Part shown: positions 1 to 8,947 of the stretch, piece after piece | How the letters are laid out: every line of letters begins with the position of its first letter | How positions within the stretch are numbered: the first letter of the stretch is position 1 | NCBI RefSeq assembly: GCF_000816085.1 | Contig: NZ_CP008747.1 | Coordinates: 186,001-250,000 of the forward strand | Length of the DNA: 64,000 nucleotides | Reading direction: 5' to 3' | Origin: Staphylococcus hyicus | Lineage (GTDB): Bacteria > Bacillota > Bacilli > Staphylococcales > Staphylococcaceae | Translations under genes and position numbers: made by a program | The notes under the pieces: model-generated | What the model was told of the DNA's origin: nothing | Databases searched by the model: none | Seen by the model: only the letters and a program-made list of their open reading frames with translations

Positions 1-27
1 AAATGTATGGAAGAAAGGAAGATGACG

Positions 28-510
28 ATGTCAAAATATAGGAATCTTAAACAGTTCATGAGAGGCGTCAGCCCTTTATTAGGGGGGCAAATGATAGGAG
101 GTATTATCGTTCGAAATGCACGAGATGATTATGCTGAAACGAAAACGCCGCCTTTTTCACCACCTGGCTTTGTCTTTCCAATTGTTTGGTCTGTGTTATA
201 TACTTCAATGGGTATTGCGCATGCGCTCGTATCGCAAAAACACCGTTCTTATGTAACGTCTTTCCTGTATTATACTCAGTTGGCTTTAAACTATGCATGG
301 GCATTCATCTATTTCAGGTTGAAGTGGCGTGGTGTTGCGGTGATCGAAAGCTTTCTGTTACTCGGTGCTGTCATGGTTACAACGGTACAGTTTTTTAGAA
401 AATCTCAGATTGCAGGCGTGTTGTTTTTACCTTATGTTGCTTGGTGTGCGTTTGCCTCATACATTACAACAGGGAGTTATAGTTTAAATAAAAATCAATC
501 AACATATTAG
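28..510 (+). CDS. tspO: TspO/MBR family membrane protein
   Basis: This is a small integral membrane protein of the TspO/MBR (tryptophan-rich sensory protein / benzodiazepine receptor) family, which binds porphyrins and is linked to stress responses. The translation has the family motif PPFSPPGFVFPIVW near residues 40-54 and about five hydrophobic segments, with the aromatic WAFIYFRLKWRG stretch in the middle. The length of 160 aa is normal for the family. The reading frame is open from base 7, but the purine-rich ribosome site just before base 21 fits the ATG at 28 best. It lies 20 bp upstream of a photolyase gene on the same strand, and TspO and light-related genes are often neighbours. The family call is good; the ligand is unknown. 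Confidence 0.8.
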   Translation: MSKYRNLKQFMRGVSPLLGGQMIGGIIVRNARDDYAETKTPPFSPPGFVFPIVWSVLYTSMGIAHALVSQKHRSYVTSFLYYTQLALNYAWAFIYFRLKWRGVAVIESFLLLGAVMVTTVQFFRKSQIAGVLFLPYVAWCAFASYITTGSYSLNKNQSTY

Positions 511-530
511 TCGTCTAGGGAGGCCTTTGA

Positions 531-1922
531 ATGAAGTTAGGTGTCATTTTAAATCGTGTGTACCGTGTGAAACAGAATCCATTATTGCAATATGTGTATG
601 ACCATCATGACAAGTATGAAACCGTTCACTTTATTATTCCCATTGAAGAAATGTCGGATGCGTCACGAATAAAGTTTAACGACTATATGGCTGTAGTAAA
701 GGGATTTTTAAATCAGTTAAAACAGAACAATATTGCGCCGCATATTGTGCCGTATGAAGCGCTTGGAGATTTAGCGGAATCTATCGGTGTCACACACATT
801 TTATTAGCAAGTGATACGATGAGTTATCACCATGAGAATTATGACTTTCCGCACGTTCAACGCGCATTTGAACAGCGTGGTATTGACGTCATTGGGCTTC
901 GGGCAAATCATTATTTTAATCCGCGCCAAACGACAAATAAGCAAGGGGAACCGTATAAAGTATTTACCCATTTTTATAAAGCGCATCGGTCAAAAATTGT
1001 GCATATCCGTACACCCAATTATACGCTCAAAGCGTTAAGCCATGTCGTTGAAAAGGGAGACAATGCATACAACCTTTACTACAATGATGCCGAGGATATG
1101 GAAGCGACAGCACGTGCGCACTGGAATGATTTCTTACAGCACGATATCGTAAAATATAAGCAATTGACCCAAAACCTAACACATACTTATGTGAGCGGTA
1201 TGAGTCGTTATTTAGCGTATGGGTTAATGGATATTCATGAAGTCTTGAGTGATCTTTTAGAAGGGTACGAGGCGTCACCATCTCAATATGAGGCGTATAT
1301 AAGAGAACTGATATTTAGAGAATTTTACTATGTATTAATGGTCGCTTATCCGCAGACGGCGCGACATGCCTTTAATGAAAAATATCGTCATTTACCGTGG
1401 TCTAATGATGAAGTGGCGTTTGAAAAGTGGAAGCTTGGCGAGACAGGCTATCCCATTGTGGATGCTGCAATGAAGAAATTACGTCGTACAGGTTGCATGC
1501 ATAATCGATTGCGTATGGTGGTTGCACAATTTTTAACAAAACATCTTTTGATTAATTGGACATGGGGAGAAGCTTATTTTCGAGAACAACTGATAGATTA
1601 TGACAATGCCTCTAATGTTCATGGTTGGCAATGGTCTGCATCAACAGGAACGGATGCGGTGCCGTATTTTAGAATGTTTAATCCGGTACGTCAAAGCGAA
1701 CGTTTTGACGCACAAGGCAATTTTGTTAAATCAGAATTCCCGTTATTTGACACTGTTCCCGCCAAATATATTCATAATCCATCAGCGTATCGAGAGGTAT
1801 TAAACGATACCTATCACATCACAATTGGAGAAGACTATCCAGAGGTCATTGTTGATCATAAGGCGGCGCGTGACCGTGTGATGACGGTATTTAAATCATT
1901 GTGTGAAGATGAAAAAGCGTAG
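531..1922 (+). CDS. phrB: deoxyribodipyrimidine photolyase
   Basis: This is a DNA photolyase of the cryptochrome/photolyase superfamily. It repairs cyclobutane pyrimidine dimers in the cytosol using blue light, FAD and an antenna chromophore. At 463 aa it is full length. The N-terminal Rossmann-like antenna domain occupies about residues 1-130 and the helical FAD domain about 200-450. The diagnostic FAD-domain motifs are present: a GCMHNRLRMVVAQFL segment, a WTWGE segment, and DYDNASNVHGWQW followed by STGTDAVPYFR. An AGGGAGG ribosome site sits eight bases before the ATG. It probably shares a transcript with the upstream tspO gene. Confidence 0.93.
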   Translation: MKLGVILNRVYRVKQNPLLQYVYDHHDKYETVHFIIPIEEMSDASRIKFNDYMAVVKGFLNQLKQNNIAPHIVPYEALGDLAESIGVTHILLASDTMSYHHENYDFPHVQRAFEQRGIDVIGLRANHYFNPRQTTNKQGEPYKVFTHFYKAHRSKIVHIRTPNYTLKALSHVVEKGDNAYNLYYNDAEDMEATARAHWNDFLQHDIVKYKQLTQNLTHTYVSGMSRYLAYGLMDIHEVLSDLLEGYEASPSQYEAYIRELIFREFYYVLMVAYPQTARHAFNEKYRHLPWSNDEVAFEKWKLGETGYPIVDAAMKKLRRTGCMHNRLRMVVAQFLTKHLLINWTWGEAYFREQLIDYDNASNVHGWQWSASTGTDAVPYFRMFNPVRQSERFDAQGNFVKSEFPLFDTVPAKYIHNPSAYREVLNDTYHITIGEDYPEVIVDHKAARDRVMTVFKSLCEDEKA

Positions 1923-1933
1923 CACAAGGCGTA

Positions 1934-2542
1934 CTACGTTTTTTCAATATGACCTTGAATGACGATGCCGACTCCTTTATGTTTTGTACCTTCGTGCCAG
2001 ATTACTTTTCGCTCTGCCAAGAAGTGTACACGAACTGGCAATTGCTTTAATATTGCGCGTACTTCAGCTTCATCATATAACATGTCTTTATCTTTAGGGC
2101 CACCTGTGTCCAGTTGAAGTTGCGCTTTTGCGTAAAATTCAAAATAACTATGTCCACCTGAAACGAGCGCGTTTACCAGGTTATAAAACATCATCTTCTT
2201 TCCTTCACTAGGGACATGACCAAATATATTCACGCTATAATCGAATGTTTCATGAGGAATGTCAGTTTCTTGAGTAATATCGCCATACATAGCATGGATT
2301 TTAACTTGTTTTTCTGCCGCTAATCGCTGTTGCTTTTCAATTCCCACTTTAGACGTATCATATGTGGTAACGTCATATCCCAGTTCAGCAAGATACACCG
2401 CATTACGGCCTTCACCTTCAGCAAATAACACTACCTTTTCATGGGTATCAGTGTGGTTTTTAAACATGGATGTGAGATAGATGTTGGCATCTTTGCCATA
2501 AATATACGTTTCACCTTGATATTTTTCATCCCAATGATTCAT
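1934..2542 (-). CDS. class I SAM-dependent methyltransferase (TehB-like)
   Basis: A 202-aa cytosolic protein with a Rossmann methyltransferase fold. The glycine-rich SAM loop reads VVLFAEGEGRNAVYLAELGY around residues 38-57, followed by the acidic YDTSKVG motif. This arrangement is typical of the small TehB/UbiE-like methyltransferases; the substrate cannot be read from the sequence. A strong AAGGAGGTG ribosome site precedes the ATG. It runs convergent with phrB, the two stop codons being only 11 bp apart, and no strong terminator hairpin is visible between them. Confidence 0.8.
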   Translation of the reverse strand: MNHWDEKYQGETYIYGKDANIYLTSMFKNHTDTHEKVVLFAEGEGRNAVYLAELGYDVTTYDTSKVGIEKQQRLAAEKQVKIHAMYGDITQETDIPHETFDYSVNIFGHVPSEGKKMMFYNLVNALVSGGHSYFEFYAKAQLQLDTGGPKDKDMLYDEAEVRAILKQLPVRVHFLAERKVIWHEGTKHKGVGIVIQGHIEKT

Positions 2543-2662
2543 TGTGACACCTCCTTATTACGCTTACGTCTTTCATGATATACCCAACGCAAAACGTGTC
2601 AATCATTTTGAAAAAGGGTAATAGCGTAATATGAATTCATTATTATAATATAAGGATGTGAA

Positions 2663-3859
2663 ATGATGAGCCAACATTTTGAAGTCGTTGTCATTGGTGG
2701 TGGGACAGCAGGGATAATGGTGACATCAAGATTAGTTCGACAAAATCCTGAATTAAAAGGGAGTGTTGTTATTATTGATCCTGCCGCCAATCATTATTAT
2801 CAACCGTTATGGACGTTGGTTGGTGCAGGTGTATCAAAATTAGAAGCAACGCGAAAGCCCATGGGAGACGTTATCCCACAAGGGGTGAACTGGATTCGGC
2901 AAGCTGTTAAACGGATGGCACCTAATGAAAATAAGGTATATTTACAAAATGATGAAGACATCACGTATACGTATTTAGTCGTTTGTCCTGGACTGCAACT
3001 GAATTGGTCACACGTTAAAGGATTGCCACAGACTATAGGTAAACATGGCGTTTGTTCTAATTATTCTCCTGAATACGTGAACGAAACGTGGCATCAAATC
3101 GCCAATTTTAAAGAAGGTACGGCTATATTTACGCATCCGAACACACCGATAAAGTGTGGTGGTGCACCGATGAAAATTATGTTTTTAGCAGAGGATTATT
3201 TTAGAAAACATGGGATGAGGGCACACACAAATGTAGTATTTGAAACGTCTAAAGCAGTATTATTTGATGTTAAAAAGTATTCGAATGAACTTGAAAAGTT
3301 AGTACAACAACGTGGAATAGATGTGAATTATAAATCAAATTTAATAGAAATAGATGGGGAAAATCAATTGGCCACTTTTGAAAATATAGATACAGGAGAA
3401 CAAAAAACATGTCATTTTGATATGTTACATGTGACACCGCCAATGGGGCCATTGACATTTGTGAAAGAGAGCGCATTAACCGATGAAGCGGGGTGGATTG
3501 ATGTAAATCCATCGACTTTACAACATACACAATTTAAAAATGTCTTCGCGTTAGGAGACGCATCAAATGCACCAACGTCTAAAACAGGCGCAGCAATTAG
3601 AAAACAAGCACCCGTGGTAGCCTCCAATTTACTCCAAGCGATGCAAGGGCAAATGTTAACACATCATTATGACGGATATACGTCTTGTCCGATTGTGACA
3701 GGGTACAATCAACTTATTTTGGCAGAATTTGATTACAATCATGAAACGAAAGAAACGATGCCTTTTAATCAAGCCAAACCGCGACGTAGTATGTACATGT
3801 TAAAAAAAGATATATTGCCACGGATGTATTGGTATGGCATGTTAAAAGGTTGGATGTAA
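2663..3859 (+). CDS. sulfide:quinone oxidoreductase-like FAD protein
   Basis: A 398-aa two-dinucleotide-binding flavoprotein. The FAD-binding GGGTAGIMV motif lies at residues 12-20 and a second FAD motif, NVFALGDASNAPTSKT, near 300. Cysteines occur in VCPGLQLNW (about 110), PIKCGGAPMK (about 170) and TSCPIVTGYNQ (about 348). This pattern matches type II/mitochondrial-like SQR, which oxidises sulfide to protein-bound persulfide and passes electrons to menaquinone. In S. aureus the SQR gene sits in the cst operon; here no cst genes are adjacent. ATG codons at 2663 and 2666 are both served by AAGGATGTG. A related NADH-quinone-type flavoprotein remains possible. Confidence 0.75.
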   Translation: MMSQHFEVVVIGGGTAGIMVTSRLVRQNPELKGSVVIIDPAANHYYQPLWTLVGAGVSKLEATRKPMGDVIPQGVNWIRQAVKRMAPNENKVYLQNDEDITYTYLVVCPGLQLNWSHVKGLPQTIGKHGVCSNYSPEYVNETWHQIANFKEGTAIFTHPNTPIKCGGAPMKIMFLAEDYFRKHGMRAHTNVVFETSKAVLFDVKKYSNELEKLVQQRGIDVNYKSNLIEIDGENQLATFENIDTGEQKTCHFDMLHVTPPMGPLTFVKESALTDEAGWIDVNPSTLQHTQFKNVFALGDASNAPTSKTGAAIRKQAPVVASNLLQAMQGQMLTHHYDGYTSCPIVTGYNQLILAEFDYNHETKETMPFNQAKPRRSMYMLKKDILPRMYWYGMLKGWM

Positions 3860-3874
3860 ATGTTTAACTAAATG

Positions 3875-3957
3875 AAAAGCTTTGGGACAAAATGTTGCTT
3901 TATGAGAGACCGGTGAAAGGTTTATGAGTGCAACTGTGCTACAAGTCCCAAGCTTTT
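3875..3957 (+). terminator. intergenic hairpin, probable terminator
   Basis: Two long arms, AAAGCTTTGGGAC near 3877 and GTCCCAAGCTTTT near 3945, pair over about 12 bp with one bulge and enclose a loop of about 57 nt. A T-run follows the right arm. It lies directly behind the SQR-like gene and before the Xre promoter. The unusually large loop resembles mobile intergenic hairpins of staphylococci more than a simple terminator. Confidence 0.5.
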
Positions 3958-3969
3958 TTATACAATTCA

Positions 3970-4001
3970 ATGACAAATATAGTTGTCATTTTGACTATAA
4001 T
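3970..4001 (+). promoter_or_regulatory. probable promoter and operator of the Xre/DUF3169 operon
   Basis: A perfect inverted repeat, ATGACAA-6-TTGTCAT, at 3970-3989 sits just upstream of a consensus TATAAT at 3996-4001. Small Xre regulators of this kind usually repress their own promoters through such palindromes, so this is the likely autoregulatory operator. That assignment is inferred from position and symmetry. Confidence 0.5.
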
Positions 4002-4026
4002 AGTGTATATTTCAGGTGAGGAGTGG

Positions 4027-4236
4027 ATGCGTATGAAAAATCGACTTAAAGAATTACGTGCTCGAGATGGCTATAATCAAACGCAACTTGCTAAAAAAGC
4101 AGGTGTATCTAGACAAACGATTTCATTGATTGAACGTAATGAGTTTATGCCATCCATAAAAACAGCTGTGAGTATCGCACGTGTATTTAATGAAACGGTC
4201 GAAAATGTATTTATCATCGAGGAGGGAGATCTATGA
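4027..4236 (+). CDS. Xre family HTH regulator
   Basis: A 69-aa DNA-binding protein that is almost entirely one helix-turn-helix domain: NQTQLAKKAGVSRQTISLIE matches the Cro/C1 (HTH_3) pattern. The frame is open further upstream, but the GGTGAGGAG ribosome site supports the ATG at 4027 or 4033, giving the usual 67-69 aa. Its stop overlaps the next start (ATGA), so it is translationally coupled to a DUF3169 membrane protein, a common two-gene unit in Firmicutes. A palindrome at the promoter suggests self-repression. Confidence 0.85.
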   Translation: MRMKNRLKELRARDGYNQTQLAKKAGVSRQTISLIERNEFMPSIKTAVSIARVFNETVENVFIIEEGDL

Positions 4237-4955
4237 AAAAAGGTAGGTATACGTTACAAATTATATTGGCAACCATTTTTGGTGGTATTGTAGGCGTTAT
4301 TTTTGAAAGTGATTTTGTACGCGCTTTTTTTAGTGAGTTACGTTATGCAAAATCAGCTAATTTTTTAATGATTTCTTGTATCGCTGTGACATTATTACTG
4401 GTTGCGTTAATTCTATATCAATTCATGATTCAAAATGATGCTTTGAGGTTAAAACGTAAAAGTGAGATGGGGAATGATGCCTCACAAGATGATTTGATTG
4501 CTAAAGCAGACTTACAGTACAACAAGTCAGAAATTATATTTTATAGTCAACTCATCATCGTCGCGCTCTATATCTTATTTCTTTTAATAGGAGGTTTCGG
4601 GGGAGAAACAAATATCTTATACGTTTTTGTACCGTTGTATATCATTTTCATCCCTTCAATCAAATCAGGCTATTTTTATAGAAAATATAATGTTAATTAT
4701 CCTAAAATAGGGGAGAAAGATTACACTAAAAAAATATTAGAGATTAAAGATGAAGGTGAAAGACATATTACATTATTATCTATGTTTAAAATCTATCAGT
4801 TTAATGTTATAGGGCTTTTTTTAGCAATTCTGCTCATATTTTTATTTTCGATTACGTTTGATCTCAACCAATCATTTAGTTTGTTAATAGTCATTTTATT
4901 ATTTATATATAATTCGCTCGGATACTTGTTAAAATTACGTAAATACTACAAATAA
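4233..4955 (+). CDS. DUF3169 family membrane protein
   Basis: A 240-aa membrane protein with six probable transmembrane segments, in three pairs separated by charged cytosolic loops (about residues 9-25, 43-65, 103-120, 128-145, 190-208 and 213-230). The layout and the coupling to a short Xre regulator match the DUF3169 family, whose function is not established. The GAGGAGGG ribosome site lies inside the end of the Xre gene. No enzymatic motif is visible. Confidence 0.7.
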   Translation: MKKGRYTLQIILATIFGGIVGVIFESDFVRAFFSELRYAKSANFLMISCIAVTLLLVALILYQFMIQNDALRLKRKSEMGNDASQDDLIAKADLQYNKSEIIFYSQLIIVALYILFLLIGGFGGETNILYVFVPLYIIFIPSIKSGYFYRKYNVNYPKIGEKDYTKKILEIKDEGERHITLLSMFKIYQFNVIGLFLAILLIFLFSITFDLNQSFSLLIVILLFIYNSLGYLLKLRKYYK

Positions 4956-5235
4956 AAATGTGCAGTCATCAGAAAAAGTGGCTTGTGTCATCAGTTTAAT
5001 TCTCAAGTTAGTTTAATCAAAGCATTTGTGTAATATGCCAATCATTTATATCATGTGCATGGTAAAAATGCACGAGATGGGTTACATATTTAAAGCGGTA
5101 TGGCATCGGCTGAAGTCATATTCACAACACACGCATGCATTCAATTATTCCAATATTTAAATGTTAAAAAATATATGTATTGTTAAAGCCAAATTGTGCA
5201 AATGTGCATGATTTGGTTTTATATTTGTGTAACAT
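4956..5235. other. gene-free stretch
   Basis: AT-rich intergenic DNA between the DUF3169 gene and the opuC promoter region. No open frame with a ribosome site and no strong hairpin was seen. Confidence 0.5.
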
Positions 5236-5264
5236 TTGAATAAAAATGAACCGATTGGTATAGT
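5236..5264 (+). promoter_or_regulatory. probable sigma-A promoter of the opuC leader
   Basis: TTGAAT (5236-5241) and TATAGT (5259-5264) are separated by exactly 17 bp. Transcription would start near 5271, giving an untranslated leader of roughly 210 nt before opuCA. Confidence 0.5.
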
Positions 5265-5385
5265 TAAAGCGTGAACTGTTTACATAAGACGGGCACATCA
5301 CATTTGGAATCTTTCTTCTTAGTGCATACATCAGGTGGTTTTGGGTTATGTGCTTTCTTAATAATCGTAAATATAAATGATTAGG

Positions 5386-5448
5386 GACTTGTTGTGCCTT
5401 GTTTTTACTAAGTACGCTTTGTATGACATTCACAAGGGGTCTTTTTTT
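5386..5448 (+). terminator. terminator-like hairpin in the opuC leader
   Basis: GACTTGTTGTG (5386-5396) pairs with CACAAGGGGTC (5431-5441) at 10 of 11 positions, two of them G-U, and is followed at once by seven T residues. It lies 35 bp before the opuCA start, leaving no room for a standard promoter after it. It could be a leader attenuator or the 3' end of a small RNA starting near 5271. Confidence 0.45.
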
Positions 5449-5482
5449 GTATTTAAATTTAAAAAAGGGAAGGAATGGACAT

Positions 5483-6664
5483 ATGTTAAGTATTAAAAAC
5501 TTATCAAAAGTCTATGCTGGGAATAAAAAAGCTGTAGACAATATGACGATAGACATTCAGCAAGGGGAGTTTGTCGCATTTATTGGTACGAGTGGTAGTG
5601 GTAAAACAACCGCACTCCGAATGATTAACCGCATGATCGAAGCAACAGAAGGTCAAATTATGATTAACGGTAAGGATGTGCGCCAAATGAATCCGGTGCA
5701 ATTACGGCGCAGTATTGGGTATGTGATTCAACAAATTGGCCTTATGCCACATATGACGGTAAGAGAAAATATAGTACTTGTACCTAAGTTGTTAAAGTGG
5801 TCGCAAGAGAAAAAGGATGAGAAGGCACGTGAACTCATTAAACTTGTAGATTTACCGGAAGAGTATTTGGATCGTTATCCTTCTGAATTGTCTGGTGGCC
5901 AACAACAACGTATTGGTGTGGTAAGAGCACTTGCCGCAGAACAAGATATTATCTTAATGGATGAGCCGTTCGGGGCGTTAGACCCGATTACACGTGATAC
6001 GCTACAAGACTTAGTGAAGAAGCTTCAACAACAATTAGGCAAAACATTTATATTTGTGACACATGACATGGACGAAGCGATTAAGTTAGCTGATAAAATC
6101 TGCATCATGTCTCATGGGAAAGTGATTCAGTTTGATACACCTGACAATATTTTAAGACATCCGGCAAATGATTTTGTCCGTGATTTCATTGGCCAAAACC
6201 GCTTGATTCAAGACCGTCCTAATTTGCGTTCTGTAGAAGATGCGATGATTACGCCAATTACGATAACGGCGGATCAATCTTTAAATGATGCAGTTGAATT
6301 GATGCGTCGAAAACGTATCGACACATTATTTGTCGTTAACCATCAACATAAATTATTAGGCTTTTTAGACATTGAAGATATTAATCAAGGATTACGTGCA
6401 CGCGCAGAGCTCATTGATGTCATTCAACGCGATGTATATACTGTGCCACTTGATAGTAAATTACAAGATTCTGTGCGCACGATTTTAAAAAGAAATGTAC
6501 GTAATGTGCCTGTTGTTGATGAAGGTCATCATATCGTAGGACTCATTACACGTGCGAATCTCGTTGATATTGTATATGACAGTATATGGGGTGAAGCAGA
6601 CGGAGACAACATCGAAAACGAAGACATCACAACTTCTACCAAGGACGGAGTTGAGCGCGAATGA
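5483..6664 (+). CDS. opuCA: osmolyte ABC transporter ATP-binding protein OpuCA
   Basis: The ATPase subunit of a quaternary-amine (carnitine/choline/glycine betaine) importer, 393 aa from the ATG at 5483, which has an AAGGGAAGG ribosome site. Walker A GTSGSGKTT, signature LSGGQQQR and Walker B IILMDEP are intact. The C-terminal third carries two CBS domains (about residues 255-310 and 315-370), as expected for OpuCA/OpuBA, where they sense ionic strength. The stop overlaps the opuCB start by ATGA. This is the first gene of a complete opuCA-CB-CC-CD operon; uptake protects against osmotic stress. Confidence 0.93.
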   Translation: MLSIKNLSKVYAGNKKAVDNMTIDIQQGEFVAFIGTSGSGKTTALRMINRMIEATEGQIMINGKDVRQMNPVQLRRSIGYVIQQIGLMPHMTVRENIVLVPKLLKWSQEKKDEKARELIKLVDLPEEYLDRYPSELSGGQQQRIGVVRALAAEQDIILMDEPFGALDPITRDTLQDLVKKLQQQLGKTFIFVTHDMDEAIKLADKICIMSHGKVIQFDTPDNILRHPANDFVRDFIGQNRLIQDRPNLRSVEDAMITPITITADQSLNDAVELMRRKRIDTLFVVNHQHKLLGFLDIEDINQGLRARAELIDVIQRDVYTVPLDSKLQDSVRTILKRNVRNVPVVDEGHHIVGLITRANLVDIVYDSIWGEADGDNIENEDITTSTKDGVERE

Positions 6665-7296
6665 TGGATTTTATTGTAAATAATGCGAATGATTTATTAA
6701 ATAAAACGATGGAACATTTGTATATTTCTGTTATTGCGCTCATTCTCGCAATCATTTTCTCCGTCTCGCTGGGTATTTTATTAACCCGTACGAAACGTTT
6801 GGCAAAAGTTTCATTAACGATTGCCAGTGTACTTCAAACGATACCGACATTAGCAGTGTTAGCGTTGATGATACCTTTATTTGGTGTGGGGAAGGTGCCA
6901 GCCATTGTCGCGCTATTTTTCTATGTGTTATTACCCATTTTAAATAATACAATCATTGGGGTGGAAAGCATTGATAAAAATGTACGTGAAGCTGGAAAAA
7001 GTATGGGAATGACGGAATTTCAACTCATGAAAGGTGTAGAACTTCCACTAGCATTACCTATGATTTTAAGTGGTATTCGCTTGTCGTCTGTATACGTGAT
7101 TAGTTGGGCGACACTTGCGAGTTTTATCGGTGCAGGCGGTCTCGGTGATTACATTTTCAACGGATTAAACTTATATGATGCGAATATGATCATTACGGCG
7201 ACCATCTTAATTACCGCACTCGCGTTACTTGTCGATTTTTGTTTGTCGCGTATTGAAAAGTGGATTGTGCCTAAAGGTTTAAAGGTATCTAGATAA
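6661..7296 (+). CDS. opuCB: osmolyte ABC transporter permease OpuCB
   Basis: An integral membrane permease of 211 aa with about five to six transmembrane helices. The cytoplasmic EAGKSMGMTEFQLMKGVELP segment is the EAA loop that contacts the ATPase. Length and order fit the first permease of OpuC transporters, which pairs with OpuCD. It overlaps opuCA by four bases and is followed after 14 bp by the binding-protein gene. Confidence 0.92.
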   Translation: MMDFIVNNANDLLNKTMEHLYISVIALILAIIFSVSLGILLTRTKRLAKVSLTIASVLQTIPTLAVLALMIPLFGVGKVPAIVALFFYVLLPILNNTIIGVESIDKNVREAGKSMGMTEFQLMKGVELPLALPMILSGIRLSSVYVISWATLASFIGAGGLGDYIFNGLNLYDANMIITATILITALALLVDFCLSRIEKWIVPKGLKVSR

Positions 7297-7310
7297 ACAT
7301 TGGAGGGGAT

Positions 7311-8255
7311 ATGATGACACGTTATCAAAAATATTTAGCAGTTGTTGTGCTGTGTCTCATGGTGTTATCTGGATGCAGTTTGCCAGGCTTGAAAAATGCA
7401 TCGGCACCGGATGAAGTTCAAATCACAGCACTATCAACGTCAGAATCTCAAATCATGTCGCATATGGTGCGATTATTAATTGAACATGATACAAAAGGTA
7501 AAATTAAGCCGACAATTATTAATAACTTGGGCTCAAGTACGATTCAACATAATGCCATCGTGAATGGTCAAGCAAACATGTCGGGCACACGTTATACCGG
7601 TACTGATTTAACAGGGACACTTCAAATGAAGCCAATTATTGATTCAAAAAAAGCAATGGCCGCGACGCAAAAAGGTTTTAAAGACAAATACCATCAAACA
7701 TTTTTTAATTCTTATGGCTTCGATAATACATTTGCGCTTATGGTGACACAAGAAACCGCAAAAAAATATCATTTAGAAACAGTGTCGGATCTTGAAAAAC
7801 ATGCGAAAGATTTAAGACTTGGCATGGATACGACGTGGCAAAACCGCGAAGTAGATGGTTATCCAGCATTTCAACGGAAATATGGGTTTAAATTTGGAGA
7901 TAGTCGCCCAATGCAGATTGGACTCGTTTATGATGCACTTCAAAATGGCAGTTTAGATGTGGCGGTAGGGTATTCTACAGATGGCCGTATTGCGGCATAT
8001 CATTTAAAGGTATTAAAAGATGATAAACACTTTTTCCCGCCTTATGACGCAAGTCCTTTAGCATCAGATGAATTATTGAAAAAGCGTCCAGAGCTTAAAG
8101 GGATTATTAAAAAATTAGAAGGTAAAATTTCTACAAAAGACATGCAACATTTAAATTATCAAGCAGATGGACAAGGTCAAGAGCCTGCCATTGTTGCACA
8201 AAAATTTTTAGAAAAACATCATTACTTTGATGATGACAAAGGAGGCCAAAAATAA
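7311..8255 (+). CDS. opuCC: osmolyte-binding lipoprotein OpuCC
   Basis: The extracellular substrate-binding protein of the transporter, 314 aa, anchored as a lipoprotein. The signal peptide ends in a lipobox LSGC, with the modified cysteine at about residue 22. The rest fits the OpuAC-type fold for quaternary ammonium compounds, including the conserved FNSYGFDN and DAVG-like (LDVAVGYSTDG) regions. A GGAGGGG ribosome site precedes two tandem ATG codons. Its stop codon overlaps the ATG of opuCD by one base. Confidence 0.92.
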   Translation: MMTRYQKYLAVVVLCLMVLSGCSLPGLKNASAPDEVQITALSTSESQIMSHMVRLLIEHDTKGKIKPTIINNLGSSTIQHNAIVNGQANMSGTRYTGTDLTGTLQMKPIIDSKKAMAATQKGFKDKYHQTFFNSYGFDNTFALMVTQETAKKYHLETVSDLEKHAKDLRLGMDTTWQNREVDGYPAFQRKYGFKFGDSRPMQIGLVYDALQNGSLDVAVGYSTDGRIAAYHLKVLKDDKHFFPPYDASPLASDELLKKRPELKGIIKKLEGKISTKDMQHLNYQADGQGQEPAIVAQKFLEKHHYFDDDKGGQK

Positions 8256-8932
8256 TGAATGGTCATCTTTTACAACAACTTTGGTCGTATTATCAAACGA
8301 ACTTTGGCTATTTATGGGAACTTTTTATGAATCATCTTTTAATGTCGATTTATGGAGTGTTATTTGCAGCACTTGTAGGTATCCCATTAGGTATCATCAT
8401 CGCGCGCTATGGGAAATTATCGACTGCGGTAATTACACTCGCGAATGTGATTCAAACGGTTCCTGTCATTGCGATGCTAGCAATCTTAATGTTAGGCATT
8501 GGATTAGGGATGAATACCGTGATTTTTGCCGTCTTTTTATATGCACTATTACCGATAATTAAAAATACGTATACAGGAATACAAGGTGTTGACGCTAACA
8601 TAAAAGATGCAGGTAAAGGCATGGGGATGACACGCAATCAAGTGCTTCGCATGATAGAGTTACCTCTTTCGTTATCCGTTATTATAGGGGGATTACGTAT
8701 TGCGCTCGTAGTGGCTATCGGTGTCGTTGCAGTAGGGTCTTTTATCGGTGCACCTACACTAGGCGATTTAATTATACGAGGTACGAATGCGACCGATGGC
8801 ACGCTCTTTATTTTAGCCGGTGCATTACCCATTGTACTTATAGTGTTGATAGTCGATATACTTTTGCGTATGCTAGAGAAGAAGTTAGATCCTCTGAATC
8901 GTCGAACGAAAAATACAATGACATCAAGTTAA
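8255..8932 (+). CDS. opuCD: osmolyte ABC transporter permease OpuCD
   Basis: The second membrane permease, 225 aa, with about six transmembrane helices and the EAA-type loop DAGKGMGMTRNQVLRMIELP. It is clearly paralogous to OpuCB. Translation is coupled to opuCC by a one-base overlap, with GGAGG inside the end of opuCC. The esterase gene follows after 15 bp and is probably on the same transcript. Confidence 0.92.
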   Translation: MNGHLLQQLWSYYQTNFGYLWELFMNHLLMSIYGVLFAALVGIPLGIIIARYGKLSTAVITLANVIQTVPVIAMLAILMLGIGLGMNTVIFAVFLYALLPIIKNTYTGIQGVDANIKDAGKGMGMTRNQVLRMIELPLSLSVIIGGLRIALVVAIGVVAVGSFIGAPTLGDLIIRGTNATDGTLFILAGALPIVLIVLIVDILLRMLEKKLDPLNRRTKNTMTSS

Positions 8933-8947
8933 AAGGAGTGACGTTTC

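Noticed and set aside
4233-4955. Considered a toxin-antitoxin pair for Xre/DUF3169
   Set aside because: The second gene encodes a 240-aa multi-span membrane protein, not a known toxin; the pair is a common regulator/membrane unit.
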